Source of the DNA: Pseudomonadota bacterium
GTDB taxonomy: Bacteria > Desulfobacterota > Desulfobulbia > Desulfobulbales > JAGXFP01
DNA: 54,566 nucleotides
Direction: 5' to 3'
Assembly (NCBI GenBank): GCA_018814305.1
Contig: JAHJAA010000034.1
Location: forward strand, 1 to 54,566
Part shown: one piece after another, positions 7,755 to 16,993 of the stretch
How the letters are laid out: each line of letters opens with the position of its first letter
How positions within the stretch are numbered: position 1 is the stretch's first letter
The notes under the pieces: model-generated
What the model was told of the DNA's origin: nothing
Seen by the model: the letters and a program-made list of their open reading frames with translations, nothing else
Databases searched by the model: none
Position numbers and translations under genes: made by a program

Positions 7755-8864
7755 ATGAATTGTATTGGGGCTGATCAGCGACCGTTATCCACCGGTATCT
7801 CCCGAAGAAATTTTCTCAAGGTCTGTACTGCAGCGGCAGTCTGTCTCGGACTGCCGGAAAGCTTCGGGCCAAAACTTGCCATGGCCGCCGAAAAGGCAGC
7901 CCAACGACCGCCGGTGATCTGGCTTTCCGCCCAGGAATGCACCGGTTGCACCGAGACCCTGCTTCGAGCAACCCACCCCACCCTGGAAACCCTGCTCCTC
8001 GACCTGATCTCCCTGGAATACCATGAGACCCTAAACGCCGGGGCTGGCCATCAGGCGGAAGAGTTTCGTAAAAACTCCATCGCCGCCAACGCCGGAAAAT
8101 TTATTCTGGTGGTCGATGGCTCCATTCCGGTCAAGGATGGCGGCATCTACTGCAAGATTGCCGGACGAACCGCCCTTGCCATTCTCGAGGAGACCGCCCC
8201 CCAGGCTGCGGCAGTAATCGCCATTGGTTCATGTGCCTCCTGGGGCGGGGTGCCGTCAGCCTCCCCCAATCCAACCGGGGCTACCCCGGTCCATGAAATT
8301 CTAAAGGGCAAGAACATTGCCGTAGTTAATATCCCCGGCTGTCCTCCAAATCCGTATAACTTCCTGTCCACCGTTCTTTACTTCCTCACCTTTAACAAGC
8401 TGCCCGAACTTGACGCCAAGATGCGCCCGAAATTCGCCTATGGTCGGCTCATCCATGAAAACTGCGAACGCCGACCCCATTTCGATGCCGGTCGCTTTGC
8501 CGAACGTTTTGGCGATGAAGGTCACCGTCAAGGCTACTGTCTTTATAAACTCGGCTGCAAGGGCCCAGAGACCTTCAACAACTGCCCGACCCTGCTCTTC
8601 GGTGATGTGGGTTCCGGGGCCTGGCCGGTGGGAATTGGTCACCCCTGTTTTGGTTGTTCCGAGCAGGGGGTCGGTTTCGAACTACCCCTTCACAGCCCAG
8701 CCCGACCGCTTTACATCACACCTCCGACCCAATTCAGTCCAGCAACTCCCGCACCCGGCCAAGGCGGTTCAAAGCTTGCCGCTGCCATTGGTGGTGCGGC
8801 CATCGGGGCCGGTGCCGTTGCCGCTGGTCGGTATCTTGGGAATAAGGACAACGAGGGGGAGTAA
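7755..8864 (+). CDS. hybO: periplasmic [NiFe] hydrogenase small subunit (Hyb type)
   Basis: Electron-transfer subunit of an H2-uptake hydrogenase, 369 residues, exported by the Tat system together with its large subunit. The Tat signal is SRRNFLK near residue 16-22, followed by an Ala-rich hydrophobic stretch. Iron-sulfur ligands are visible in QECTGCTE (proximal cluster), GSCASWGG, PGCPPNP, the HENCERR region with GYCLYKLGCKG (distal), and NNCPT...HPCFGCSE (medial). An Ala/Gly-rich C-terminal segment (SKLAAAIGGAAIGAG) could anchor it to the membrane. A GAGGAGG ribosome site fixes the start. It is followed after 3 bases by the HybA-like ferredoxin, so the arrangement is that of group 1c Hyb enzymes. 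Confidence 0.93.
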   Translation: MNCIGADQRPLSTGISRRNFLKVCTAAAVCLGLPESFGPKLAMAAEKAAQRPPVIWLSAQECTGCTETLLRATHPTLETLLLDLISLEYHETLNAGAGHQAEEFRKNSIAANAGKFILVVDGSIPVKDGGIYCKIAGRTALAILEETAPQAAAVIAIGSCASWGGVPSASPNPTGATPVHEILKGKNIAVVNIPGCPPNPYNFLSTVLYFLTFNKLPELDAKMRPKFAYGRLIHENCERRPHFDAGRFAERFGDEGHRQGYCLYKLGCKGPETFNNCPTLLFGDVGSGAWPVGIGHPCFGCSEQGVGFELPLHSPARPLYITPPTQFSPATPAPGQGGSKLAAAIGGAAIGAGAVAAGRYLGNKDNEGE

Positions 8865-8867
8865 GCC

Positions 8868-9881
8868 ATGGCCTTGAACCGGCGTGAATTCCTGAAAATC
8901 TCAGCGGGAAGCGGAATCCTTCTGGCCTCGGACCTGTCACCCTCCCTGGCTTCCGAACCCAAGTCCCTGCCACCGGAGGCTGTCGGTATCCTCTACGACG
9001 CGACCCTGTGTATCGGTTGCAAATCCTGCATGGTCAACTGCAAAAAGTACAACAGCATGCCAAAAGGTGCCCTGGAACAAGAGTATGGGGAAATTCCATA
9101 CGAGTATCAATCCGATCTCCAGATCTACGATGCACCGATCGATCTATCCGCCAAGACCTTGAATATTATCAAAACCTATACCAACGGAACCGGGCTCAAT
9201 AAGGACCAGGAGATCGACGGATTTTCCTTTGTTAAGCAGCACTGCCTTCACTGTGTCGATCCTGCCTGTGTCTCGGTTTGTCCGGTGGCCGCCCTCTTCA
9301 AGAATCCCGTAAACGGTATAGTCGGCTACGATAAGGACAAATGTATCGGCTGCCGATATTGTCAGGTGGCTTGCCCCTTTCAGATTCCAAAATTCGAATT
9401 TGAGAGTGCCAACCCCAAAATCGTTAAGTGCCAACTCTGCCGTCACCGTTACGCCGAAGGTAAATATGCGGCCTGCTGCGAATTCTGCCCCACCGGCGCT
9501 TCCATCTTCGGCAAAGTAACCGAACTCAAGGCCGAGGCAGCGAATCGTCTTGCCGCCCAACCCGGCACGGAGTACGCCTACCCGGTCAAAACGGTGGATT
9601 CAGCAGAAAAATCGGTCAGAAAGGTTTCAGGGTATGTTGATCATGTCTATGGCCTGACCGAAGCAGGTGGCACTCAGTATATGCTGATGTCCGGGGTCCC
9701 TTTCGCGAATCTGGGTTTCAATCCCGCAATCAACGATCAGGCCTATCCGGATATTACCTGGAGCTATATCAAAAAGGTTCCGGTCTTGATCGTTGCCCTC
9801 CTGACCGCCGGAACGGTTATTCACCTGAAAACCAAAAACCGTAAAGAGAAAAGTACAAAGGGGGAATCAGGACAAGAGTGA
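8868..9881 (+). CDS. hybA: HybA-like periplasmic ferredoxin subunit
   Basis: A 337-residue four-cluster ferredoxin that relays electrons from the hydrogenase to the membrane subunit. The Tat signal is NRREFLK. Cys motifs follow: CIGCKSCMVNCKK, HCLHCVDPACVSVCPV, CIGCRYCQVACPF and CQLCRHR...ACCEFCP, as in DMSO reductase chain B-type ferredoxins. A hydrophobic C-terminal helix (VPVLIVALLTAGTVI) before a basic tail anchors it, as in HybA. It sits between the small and large subunit genes; in E. coli HybB comes next, but here HybB is at the end of the operon. Confidence 0.92.
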   Translation: MALNRREFLKISAGSGILLASDLSPSLASEPKSLPPEAVGILYDATLCIGCKSCMVNCKKYNSMPKGALEQEYGEIPYEYQSDLQIYDAPIDLSAKTLNIIKTYTNGTGLNKDQEIDGFSFVKQHCLHCVDPACVSVCPVAALFKNPVNGIVGYDKDKCIGCRYCQVACPFQIPKFEFESANPKIVKCQLCRHRYAEGKYAACCEFCPTGASIFGKVTELKAEAANRLAAQPGTEYAYPVKTVDSAEKSVRKVSGYVDHVYGLTEAGGTQYMLMSGVPFANLGFNPAINDQAYPDITWSYIKKVPVLIVALLTAGTVIHLKTKNRKEKSTKGESGQE

Positions 9882-9990
9882 CGAAACAGAAAACGGTTCG
9901 CTGCCCGCGTCAAAAGAGTTCAGCACGACAATGACGGTATGATCAAAAAAATACCCAGTTGAAATTGCTCATCAACAGCAGGAGGAAACA

Positions 9991-11691
9991 ATGGCAAAGA
10001 GAATCACGATCGACCCTGTGACCAGAATTGAAGGGCATCTCCGCATCGATTGCGAAGTAAGCGGCGGCAAGGTAACCAATGCCTGGTCATCGGGACAGAT
10101 GTGGCGTGGTTTCGAGGTCATCCTTCAAGGTCGGGATCCCCGGGACGCCTGGATTTTCACCCAGCGCTTCTGCGGCGTCTGAACGTCAGTCCACGCACTG
10201 GCTTCGGTGCGTACCGTTGAGAATGCCCTAGGCATGGAAATCCCTTTAAATGCCCAATACATCAGAAATATGATAATGGGGGCCCATGCCACCCACGACC
10301 ATATCGTTCATTTTTATCATCTCTGTGCCCTGGACTGGGTGGATATCGTCTCGGCCCTTAAGGCGGATGCCAGGGCCACGGCGAAACTGGCCCAATCTCT
10401 TTCCGACTGGAAGCGAAACAGTTACCAGGAAATCAAAGGCGCCCAGGAACGATTACAGGCCCTGGTCGATTCCGGCCAGCTTGGGATCTACGGCAGCGGG
10501 TACTGGGGACACCCGGCCATGAAACTGTCGCCCGAGGTCAACCTGCTGGCCGCAACCCACTACCTGCAGGCCCTTGAGTACCAACGGAATATCAACCGAG
10601 TGGTCAGTATCTTAGGCAGCAAAACCCCCCACATCCAGAATGTGGCCGTGGGAGGGGTGGCCAACGCCATCAATCTGGACAGTCCCACCGCCCTAAATAT
10701 GGAACGACTCTATTACATCAAGACAATCATCGATGAAGTACGCGAATTCGTCGAAAAGGTGCTTCTGGTTGATGTGGCCGCGGTAGGGGCCTTTTATGCT
10801 GACTGGACCACCATTGGGGCCGGAGTGACCAACTATCTGTCCGCCCCGGACATGCCCCTTGACACCAAGGGGACGATTTTTGAACTCCCCGGAGGGTACA
10901 TCCCCGACGGTGATATCAGTAAGTTTACCCCGATCAAAAGCTTTGACGATCCCTATTTCGAGGATAACGTCCAGGAATCGATCAAGCATTCCTGGTATGA
11001 CGGCGATTGGACCCGTCACCCATACCAGGAAGAGACGGTGCCCCATTACACCGATTTTGAAGACGATGGCAAATACTCCTGGGTCAAGGCCCCGACCTTC
11101 AAGGGTAAACCGGCCCAGGTTGGCCCCCTGGCCAACGTCCTCTGCATGTTTGCGGCAGGCCATGAACCCACCATCAAATACACCACCCAGGTTCTCGACA
11201 CCGTAAGCGCGTTGGTGAAATCCAAGGTCGGGGTCGGCGCTCTCCATTCGACCATCGGTCGGATCGCCGCCCGGGCCGTTCGGTGCGCCGTGCTGTTCGA
11301 TACCCTGGATCATCAATGGCACGCCCTGGTGAACAACCTGGCCAAGGGAGATATGACTATCTTCAACCAACCGGAATTTCCCTCCGGAATCCAGGAGGGC
11401 TTTGGTTTTCACGAGGCCCCCCGCGGCATCCTCTCCCATTGGATTGTCATTGAAAACGGCAAAATCAAAAACTATCAGGCGGTGGTGCCTTCAACCTGGA
11501 ATGCCGGTCCCCGCAACGGGCGGGACGAATTGGGCCCCTATGAGGCAGCGTTACTGGGCAATCCGGTTGCCGATCCTGAAAAACCATTGGAGATCCTCCG
11601 TACCATCCACTCCTTTGATCCCTGCCTGGCCTGCGCGATCCATCTGGTCGACGAAGAACAGAATGAAATTATCCGAGTCAAGGCCCTGTGA
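9991..11691 (+). CDS. hybC: [NiFe(Se)] hydrogenase large subunit with in-frame UGA (probable selenocysteine) in the N-terminal nickel motif
   Basis: Catalytic H2-activating subunit, 566 residues if UGA codon 64 (10180-10182) is read as selenocysteine. The frame continues without any shift to 11691. The N-terminal motif, normally RxCGxCxxxH, reads [16 protein letters not shown], so the stop sits precisely on the second Cys, the one that bridges Ni and Fe. The C-terminal motif keeps both Cys: DPCLACAIH, followed by a 15-residue tail that the protease would remove. A hairpin with bacterial SECIS features starts 10 bases after the UGA. Everything downstream is intact, with no sign of decay. Ribosome site AGGAGG sits just before ATG 9991. 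Known [NiFeSe] hydrogenases carry Sec in the C-terminal motif, so this placement is unusual. The alternative is a nonsense mutation or sequencing error at one base of a Cys codon. Confidence 0.88.
10180..10212 (+). promoter_or_regulatory. SECIS-like hairpin directly after the in-frame UGA
   Basis: UGA at 10180-10182 is followed after 10 bases by a perfect 6-bp stem, ACGCAC (10193-10198) with GTGCGT (10207-10212), closing the loop TGGCTTCG. A U-G closing pair could shrink the loop to GGCTTC. The apical loop begins 16-17 bases after UGA and has G in its first two positions, as bacterial SECIS elements require for SelB binding. A short GT/AC pair outside a CC bulge could extend the stem. Found by eye; folding energy was not computed. 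Confidence 0.7.
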
Positions 11692-12263
11692 GAGACATGG
11701 AACCCCACTCCGACATCCTGATTTTAGGCATCGGCAATGTTCTCTTGACCGATGAGGGGGTCGGAGTCCGGGTAGTGAATGAACTGCAGCGACGATACCG
11801 TTTTTCACCTGGAGTGGAGATTATGGATGGTGGTACGGCGGGAATCGAGCTGCTCCGATATCTCGGCAACCGGACACATCTGATCATCATCGATGCCATG
11901 GCCGGTGGCCGCAAGCCTGGAACAGTGACCAGGGTTGAGGGCGATGCGGTTCCCGCTATTTTTAAAACGAGGATTTCTCCCCATCAGCTGGGGCTGTCCG
12001 ACCTCCTGGCCTCGGCCATGTTAACCGGAGAAATGCCGGAAAATCTGGTCATGTTCGGAATTGAGCCGGCAAATCTCGATACCGGGATCGATCTGTCTGA
12101 ACCGGTTGAAGCGATCATGGGTTCACTCCTTGAGGCGATCTGTAACGAACTGACCGCCCTTGGGGTCACAATACTCCCGCTCCCTGGTGATTTTTCCGGG
12201 AAAGCAAGGTTCTGGGAAGCCACCCACAACCGACAAGATGTTCCCCCTGGTGGTATTTATTAA
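11688..12263 (+). CDS. hybD: hydrogenase maturation endopeptidase for the Hyb large subunit
   Basis: Nickel-dependent protease, 191 residues from a GTG at 11688 that overlaps the large-subunit stop; an ATG at 11697 is an equally possible start. It carries LGIGNVLLTDEGVGVRV (with the Glu ligand), the DGG segment, IIDAM (Asp ligand) and SPHQLGLSDLL (His ligand) typical of HyaD/HybD proteases. It would cut the C-terminal tail after the His of DPCLACAIH once the active site is filled. Immediate adjacency to hybC indicates its substrate. Confidence 0.93.
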   Translation: MRDMEPHSDILILGIGNVLLTDEGVGVRVVNELQRRYRFSPGVEIMDGGTAGIELLRYLGNRTHLIIIDAMAGGRKPGTVTRVEGDAVPAIFKTRISPHQLGLSDLLASAMLTGEMPENLVMFGIEPANLDTGIDLSEPVEAIMGSLLEAICNELTALGVTILPLPGDFSGKARFWEATHNRQDVPPGGIY

Positions 12264-12296
12264 CCGCCGGGACACAAGAGATAATGGAGGTATCAT

Positions 12297-13424
12297 ATGA
12301 AACCTGGGCATGAGATCAAATTGTGGACCCTCAACACCACTTGCCTGGTCATTTTCATTATCGTCGGCATCATCGGCATGGGCTACCGGCTGATCCATGG
12401 CCTGGGAGCCGTAACCAATCTGAATGATCTTTACCCGTGGGGTTTCTGGCTCGGGTTTGACGTCCTCGGTGGGGTGGCCATGGCGGCAGGCGGTTTCATC
12501 ATTGCCTGTGCCGTCTATATCTTCAATTGGGAAAAGTATAAGCCCATCAGCCGCCCCGCCATTCTCACCGCATTCCTGGGCTATCTGATGGCCGTCGTCG
12601 CCCTGTTTCTGGATATCGGCCATCCCTTCCGGCTCTGGCACCCAACCATCATGTGGCAGGTCCATTCGGTCATGTGGGTGGTGGCGATCCACGTCATCCT
12701 TTACACCACCACACTGGCCATCGAGTCGTCTCCAATGCTCCTTGAAAAAACCGGGATGAAGACCACCCTCAAACTGGTCAACAAAATCATGATCGGTGCG
12801 GTCATCTTCGGGGTAATGCTCTCCACCCTCCACCAGGCATCCCTGGGCGCCGTGTTCCTCATCGCCCCCTCCAAGATGTCTCCACTCTGGTACACCCATT
12901 TCCTGCCGTACATGTTCCTGATTTCCGCCGTTGCCATGGGCATGGCCATGGTCAGCACCGAGGCCATGCTCAGCGCCAAGGCCTTTAACCATAAAATAGA
13001 CCGTGAAATTTTTTCTGGTCTGGCCCTCGGCACCTTCCGTACCCTGGCCCTCTACCTGGCCTTAAAGGTTTTTTTCCTACTGAAAAATGCAGGGCTTGCC
13101 CCACTCATGGACAATACCCTGGAATCAGGAATGTACCTTTTTGAAGTTATTCTGGGGATTGTAGCGCCGCTCCTCCTCCTGGCCAACAAGAAGGGTCGAA
13201 CCGACCTTAGCAACATCATGCTGGCCAATACCCTGGTCATCGCCGGGGTTCTGATCAACCGTTTGAATGTCTGCCTGTTCAGTATGGATCAGTATGCCGT
13301 AACCAAAGGATATGGTTATTTTCCCTCCATCATGGAATTGCTGATTACCCTCGGCGTAGTTTCCCTTGGCATCTTTATCTTCAAACTCGCCGCCCGCTAC
13401 TTGCCGCTTTTCGCAAAAGTTTAA
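12297..13424 (+). CDS. hybB: HybB/NrfD-family membrane subunit
   Basis: A 375-residue polytopic protein with about nine to ten predicted helices that connects HybA to the menaquinone pool. NLNDLYPWGFWLGFD near residue 45, with GGVAMAAGGF after it, is typical of NrfD/HybB proteins, as is HPTIMWQVHSVMWV around residue 120. Start supported by GGAGG before ATG 12297. It ends the operon and is convergent with the - strand protease at 13543; no clear terminator separates them. Confidence 0.92.
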   Translation: MKPGHEIKLWTLNTTCLVIFIIVGIIGMGYRLIHGLGAVTNLNDLYPWGFWLGFDVLGGVAMAAGGFIIACAVYIFNWEKYKPISRPAILTAFLGYLMAVVALFLDIGHPFRLWHPTIMWQVHSVMWVVAIHVILYTTTLAIESSPMLLEKTGMKTTLKLVNKIMIGAVIFGVMLSTLHQASLGAVFLIAPSKMSPLWYTHFLPYMFLISAVAMGMAMVSTEAMLSAKAFNHKIDREIFSGLALGTFRTLALYLALKVFFLLKNAGLAPLMDNTLESGMYLFEVILGIVAPLLLLANKKGRTDLSNIMLANTLVIAGVLINRLNVCLFSMDQYAVTKGYGYFPSIMELLITLGVVSLGIFIFKLAARYLPLFAKV

Positions 13425-13542
13425 GGGACGTCAGGGATTCACAAATACCTCTTTTTTGGGTCCTTCAGAAACTGGTTCGATAGCGCCTGGAATACCGGAC
13501 GGCCCTGTTAATTAAGTTTTTCACAGCACGGTTGACTCAAAA

Positions 13543-14034
13543 TCAGGAGTAGTCTTCAAAACTGGCGAGATCCGTAAGGATTGCTTTTACAGTTATTAGG
13601 ACAGCCTGGACAACAGCAGGAGACATTCTTTCACCAAAAGTATCAACTCGACCCGCCTCAATCCCCCATCCCCAGATCTCGGAGGGCAGGACCAACCCTA
13701 GACTCCGGCCGGTTTCCAGGGCCCACTCCAGATTTGTATCATGGGAGCAGGTGGAGTGGAGAGAATGATCCAACTCGGCTCGCTTCAATTTCATTACCAG
13801 ACCAGGCTCGTGTCGACCGGTCTGGACCGCGTCAACGATAATTGCCCGATCATAGCCGACCATACACTCCATCAACCGCATCCCCCCCACCGGCAGCTCT
13901 ACCAGGGTTAACGATTCATGAGCGCCAACTTCCCTCAACCTCCTGACCACCTGGACGCCGACCCCATCATCCCCTAAATATGGATTTCCCAGACCAATAA
14001 GAATAGTTCTGATTTTTTTCACTATTATCTCCAC
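13543..14034 (-). CDS. hydrogenase maturation endopeptidase for the Mvh-type large subunit
   Basis: A 163-residue member of the HycI/HybD protease family: GLGNPYLGDDGVGVQV near the start (Asp/Glu ligand region), VELPVGGMRLMECMVGYDRAIIVDAV in the middle and a SCSHDTN-like His segment (TCSHDTNLEWAL). It lies 48 bases after mvhA on the same strand and would remove the ALPGSP... tail of that subunit. It is only distantly similar to the HybD-like protease at 11688, in line with each protease serving its own large subunit. Confidence 0.9.
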   Translation of the reverse strand: MEIIVKKIRTILIGLGNPYLGDDGVGVQVVRRLREVGAHESLTLVELPVGGMRLMECMVGYDRAIIVDAVQTGRHEPGLVMKLKRAELDHSLHSTCSHDTNLEWALETGRSLGLVLPSEIWGWGIEAGRVDTFGERMSPAVVQAVLITVKAILTDLASFEDYS

Positions 14035-14082
14035 TCAACCGGCCCAAGCAATGAACTGTCGCAATCTGCGTCCACACACCAT

Positions 14083-15570
14083 TTAAGGCTTAACCTTTCG
14101 AAGAACCACCTCACCGGCGTGGTCGCGGATCGTCATCACCAGAGAGGGACTCCCGGGCAAGGCGTGGGTAGCACAGGAAAAACAGGGATCGTAAAGGCGG
14201 AAGGCCATCTCAATCCTGTTCAGCAAACCATCATCGATGACCCGGCCCTTCTTGATCAACCCCTGGGCGGCCCGCTTGACCGACATGGCAATGGGAGCAT
14301 GGTTATTGGTGGTACCTACAATCAGATTAAGCCTGGTTAACACCCCGCGCTCATCGGTCCAATAGTGATGGGTCAGGGTCCCCCGAGGCGCTTCGATACA
14401 ACCAACTCCTTCGCGGGGAATCCCGGTCGGGATCACCCGCACTTCGGGGCTGGTCAGGGCCGGATGGGCGGCCAGTTCTGCCATCCGTTCCGCAGCATAA
14501 AGCATTTCAATCAAGCGGGCCCAATGGGTCGCCAGTCGCTGATGAACCGGGCGATACCGTCCGTTGACCGAGCCATTACCGAAGTAGCCATAGAACTTTT
14601 CAAATTGTTTCTGGGCAAGCGGCGTCGCCATCCCGTCCGCCACATTCAACCTGGCGAGGGGGGTTGAGCAGTAAACTCCGCTCCCGGGGCCATCGGTCAA
14701 CCCCTGCCAGCCAATGTTCCTGAGATAGGGAAATTTCAGATAGGTCCACGATTCAACCCGTTCGGCAATATGTTCCGCATAATCCCTGGGGGCATATCGG
14801 CAGAATTCATGACCGTCCGGGGCCACCACCCGGATGGTTCCGTCATAAAAATTCACCCGGTTTTCGGGATCCACTGTGCCGGAATAATAGGTCTCATGAC
14901 GGTAACTATCGGCAAAGAGAAGCTCGAGAAAGGCCTCATCGGTCAGAATCCGCTTTTCAAAAAGATCCAGGGAAAAAAGGGCGAAATCAACATTCTGCCG
15001 GGCGGCAGCGACGATTTCACCCCTTTCAGCCTCGTTTATGGCCCGGGACCAGCCCCCCGGGAGAGCCGCATTGGGATGGATCGATCGCCCCCCCAAAAGA
15101 CCAATGATCCCATGGTTGCGGCGACGACAATCAAAGATTCGAGTGCCCACCTCGGCCCCAAGCTTTGCCACCACCCCGAAGATATTACGCTCCTCGGCCG
15201 GAGCTTCCGGCCCGACCAGGAGATCCGGTCCGCCAAGGACATAGAAATGGGTGGTATGATCTGCCACAAAGAAGGCGCAGTAGAAGAGCTCTCGTAACAG
15301 GCGAGCAGCCAAGGGTGGCTCAACCCCATAGAGGTCATCCAAAGCCTTGCCGGCGGCAATATGATGGGCCTCGGGACAGATCCCACAAATCCGATTGGTA
15401 ATATTCGGCATCTCCTCGGCCGACCGCCCTACACAAAACTGCTCGAAACCACGTAGTTCCGGAACGATGAAATATGCATTCTCCACGTCACCTTCCGCAT
15501 CAAGGAAGATCTCAATCCGCCCATGACCTTCCAGGCGGGTAATTGGGTCGATGGTAATTCGTCTCTTCAT
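14083..15570 (-). CDS. mvhA: F420-non-reducing (Mvh-type) [NiFe] hydrogenase large subunit
   Basis: Cytosolic catalytic subunit, 495 residues, without a signal peptide. Both nickel motifs are intact with Cys: NRICGICPEAHH near residue 60 and LYDPCFSCATHALPG near the C-terminus, followed by a roughly 20-residue tail for proteolytic removal. It oxidises H2 and passes electrons through MvhG and MvhD to HdrA for flavin-based bifurcation. ATGA overlap with mvhG upstream. Unlike the Hyb large subunit it has no in-frame UGA. Confidence 0.93.
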   Translation of the reverse strand: MKRRITIDPITRLEGHGRIEIFLDAEGDVENAYFIVPELRGFEQFCVGRSAEEMPNITNRICGICPEAHHIAAGKALDDLYGVEPPLAARLLRELFYCAFFVADHTTHFYVLGGPDLLVGPEAPAEERNIFGVVAKLGAEVGTRIFDCRRRNHGIIGLLGGRSIHPNAALPGGWSRAINEAERGEIVAAARQNVDFALFSLDLFEKRILTDEAFLELLFADSYRHETYYSGTVDPENRVNFYDGTIRVVAPDGHEFCRYAPRDYAEHIAERVESWTYLKFPYLRNIGWQGLTDGPGSGVYCSTPLARLNVADGMATPLAQKQFEKFYGYFGNGSVNGRYRPVHQRLATHWARLIEMLYAAERMAELAAHPALTSPEVRVIPTGIPREGVGCIEAPRGTLTHHYWTDERGVLTRLNLIVGTTNNHAPIAMSVKRAAQGLIKKGRVIDDGLLNRIEMAFRLYDPCFSCATHALPGSPSLVMTIRDHAGEVVLRKVKP

Positions 15571-16550
15571 CGACCGACCTTCCCTCCCAGCATGGATTTT
15601 GCCAGGCTAAATGTATAGAAGGTGCCAGCCGGGTCAACGATCCCGGAAAAAAGTTCATCCAGCCGCTGGGTTCTTTCCACCTCCCCATCACAGTCCTTGC
15701 CCGGATCGAGCATTGAACCAAGGGCGGCGATCATCTGCGCCCCCTGATCGTCCACCCCGGGCGGCGGGCCATAGCAGCCGATACAAACCATATTGTTCCT
15801 GGGACACCTTGCCCCGCAACCGCTTCGGGTGGCCGGGCCCAGACAGATAAATCCCTGCTCCAGGAGACAAACGCCCTCCTCGGGGATCTGTTGGTGGGCC
15901 CGGTAAAATCGAGTAGGTCGCCGGACATTCCTCACCCGCGGGCACTCCTCGCAGAGCGCTCGCTCACCCGCTCCCAGCAACGAGCCAGATGGTGGCAAAG
16001 GGCTCCCCCCAACAAAAGTTTCAATAACCTTTTCAACCTGAACCCCTTCGGGGGGGCAACCCGGCACCAGATAATCCACAGCAACCACCTGATCCAAACT
16101 GCGGACCGAAGCAGCAAAGACAGGCAACGAAAGAATCCCTTCGGCCACCTCGCTTCGCGATCCGGGAATAACCGCTTCAGGGTTCACGGTTGTATGATTC
16201 TTTAGATAAACGGCCTCAAAATGATCGGCGGCTGTTGAGAGATTGGACAATCCGGGCACACAACCTTCCATGGCACAGGAACCATAGGCAACTAGTATCC
16301 TAGATTTTGTCCGGAGCAACCTGGCCATATCCTCGTCTTCCTGGTTGCGAATGGCACCATTAAAGAAGGTGAGATCAATTGCGCCATCACCAAGCTTGGC
16401 CAGATCCTCCTTCTTCCCGTCCACCAGACAGGGACAGAAAACGATTTCGAAAACCTCAGCAAAACGGAGGATTTGGTCATGGATTTCCAAAAGCGAAATT
16501 TCACATCCGCCACACCCTGAGGCCCAGTACATGGCAAATTTCGGTTTCAT
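15567..16550 (-). CDS. mvhG: Mvh-type [NiFe] hydrogenase small subunit
   Basis: A 327-residue iron-sulfur subunit without signal sequence, so cytosolic. SGCGGCE (C13, C16) and VAYGSCAMEGCVPG with VPGCPPEG provide proximal cluster ligands. Further Cys in LCEECPRVR, GFICLGPATRSGCGARCP and VCIGCYGPPPG supply the other clusters, a pattern typical of group 3c enzymes. Four-base overlaps with mvhD upstream and mvhA downstream show tight translational coupling. Confidence 0.92.
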   Translation of the reverse strand: MKPKFAMYWASGCGGCEISLLEIHDQILRFAEVFEIVFCPCLVDGKKEDLAKLGDGAIDLTFFNGAIRNQEDEDMARLLRTKSRILVAYGSCAMEGCVPGLSNLSTAADHFEAVYLKNHTTVNPEAVIPGSRSEVAEGILSLPVFAASVRSLDQVVAVDYLVPGCPPEGVQVEKVIETFVGGSPLPPSGSLLGAGERALCEECPRVRNVRRPTRFYRAHQQIPEEGVCLLEQGFICLGPATRSGCGARCPRNNMVCIGCYGPPPGVDDQGAQMIAALGSMLDPGKDCDGEVERTQRLDELFSGIVDPAGTFYTFSLAKSMLGGKVGR

Positions 16551-16993
16551 GGCACACTCTCCCTCGCCTCAATAGCTGCAGCCCCTGCAGAGCAAGACGA
16601 CACCGGCCCCAACTTTTGCAGATCATTGCGCATCTTCCCAACCGCCTCAACAAAGGCGGCAGCTTCTGAGGCCGAAACCAGAACCAGACGAAAGCGCGCC
16701 TGATCGATCCCCAGTTGCCCCATCAACTTCAGCAATAGACGGGCTCGACCGAGAGCGCTCAAATTCCCCTTGGAATAATGACAGCCTCCAAGATGACACC
16801 CCCCGATAATCACCCCGTCGGCCCCCTCCCGGAAGGCCTTGAGTACAAACCGAGGCTCCACGGCGCCGCTGCACAAAACCCGAATAATCCGGACATCATT
16901 AGGGGAGCGTAAACGCATGGTCCCGGCCAGATCGGCGGCCCGATAGGCACACCAATTACAGAGAAACCCGACAATTATTGGTTCAAATTCCAT
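16547..16993 (-). CDS. mvhD: MvhD, [2Fe-2S] linker between hydrogenase and HdrA
   Basis: A 148-residue protein (family usual length about 130-150) that carries electrons from MvhG to HdrA. The conserved Cys are FLCNWCAYRAAD near residue 11-20, VLCSGAVEP near residue 40 and GGCHLGGCHY near residue 65. In some organisms one Cys here is selenocysteine, but all are Cys codons in this copy. It overlaps hdrA by 11 bases. Confidence 0.93.
   Translation of the reverse strand: MEFEPIIVGFLCNWCAYRAADLAGTMRLRSPNDVRIIRVLCSGAVEPRFVLKAFREGADGVIIGGCHLGGCHYSKGNLSALGRARLLLKLMGQLGIDQARFRLVLVSASEAAAFVEAVGKMRNDLQKLGPVSSCSAGAAAIEARESVP

Noticed and set aside
10180-10207. Reading the hydrogenase large subunit as a broken pseudogene of two ORFs
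   Set aside because: The frame is unchanged across the UGA, the interruption sits exactly on a motif Cys, a SECIS-like hairpin follows, and both halves are otherwise intact.
10693-11439. 248-residue - strand frame inside hybC
   Set aside because: Shadow frame of a strongly conserved coding region.
12123-12992. 289-residue open frame on the - strand
   Set aside because: It is the antisense of hybD/hybB, with a composition rich in His, Asp and Gly typical of a mirror frame; the + strand genes have clear motifs.
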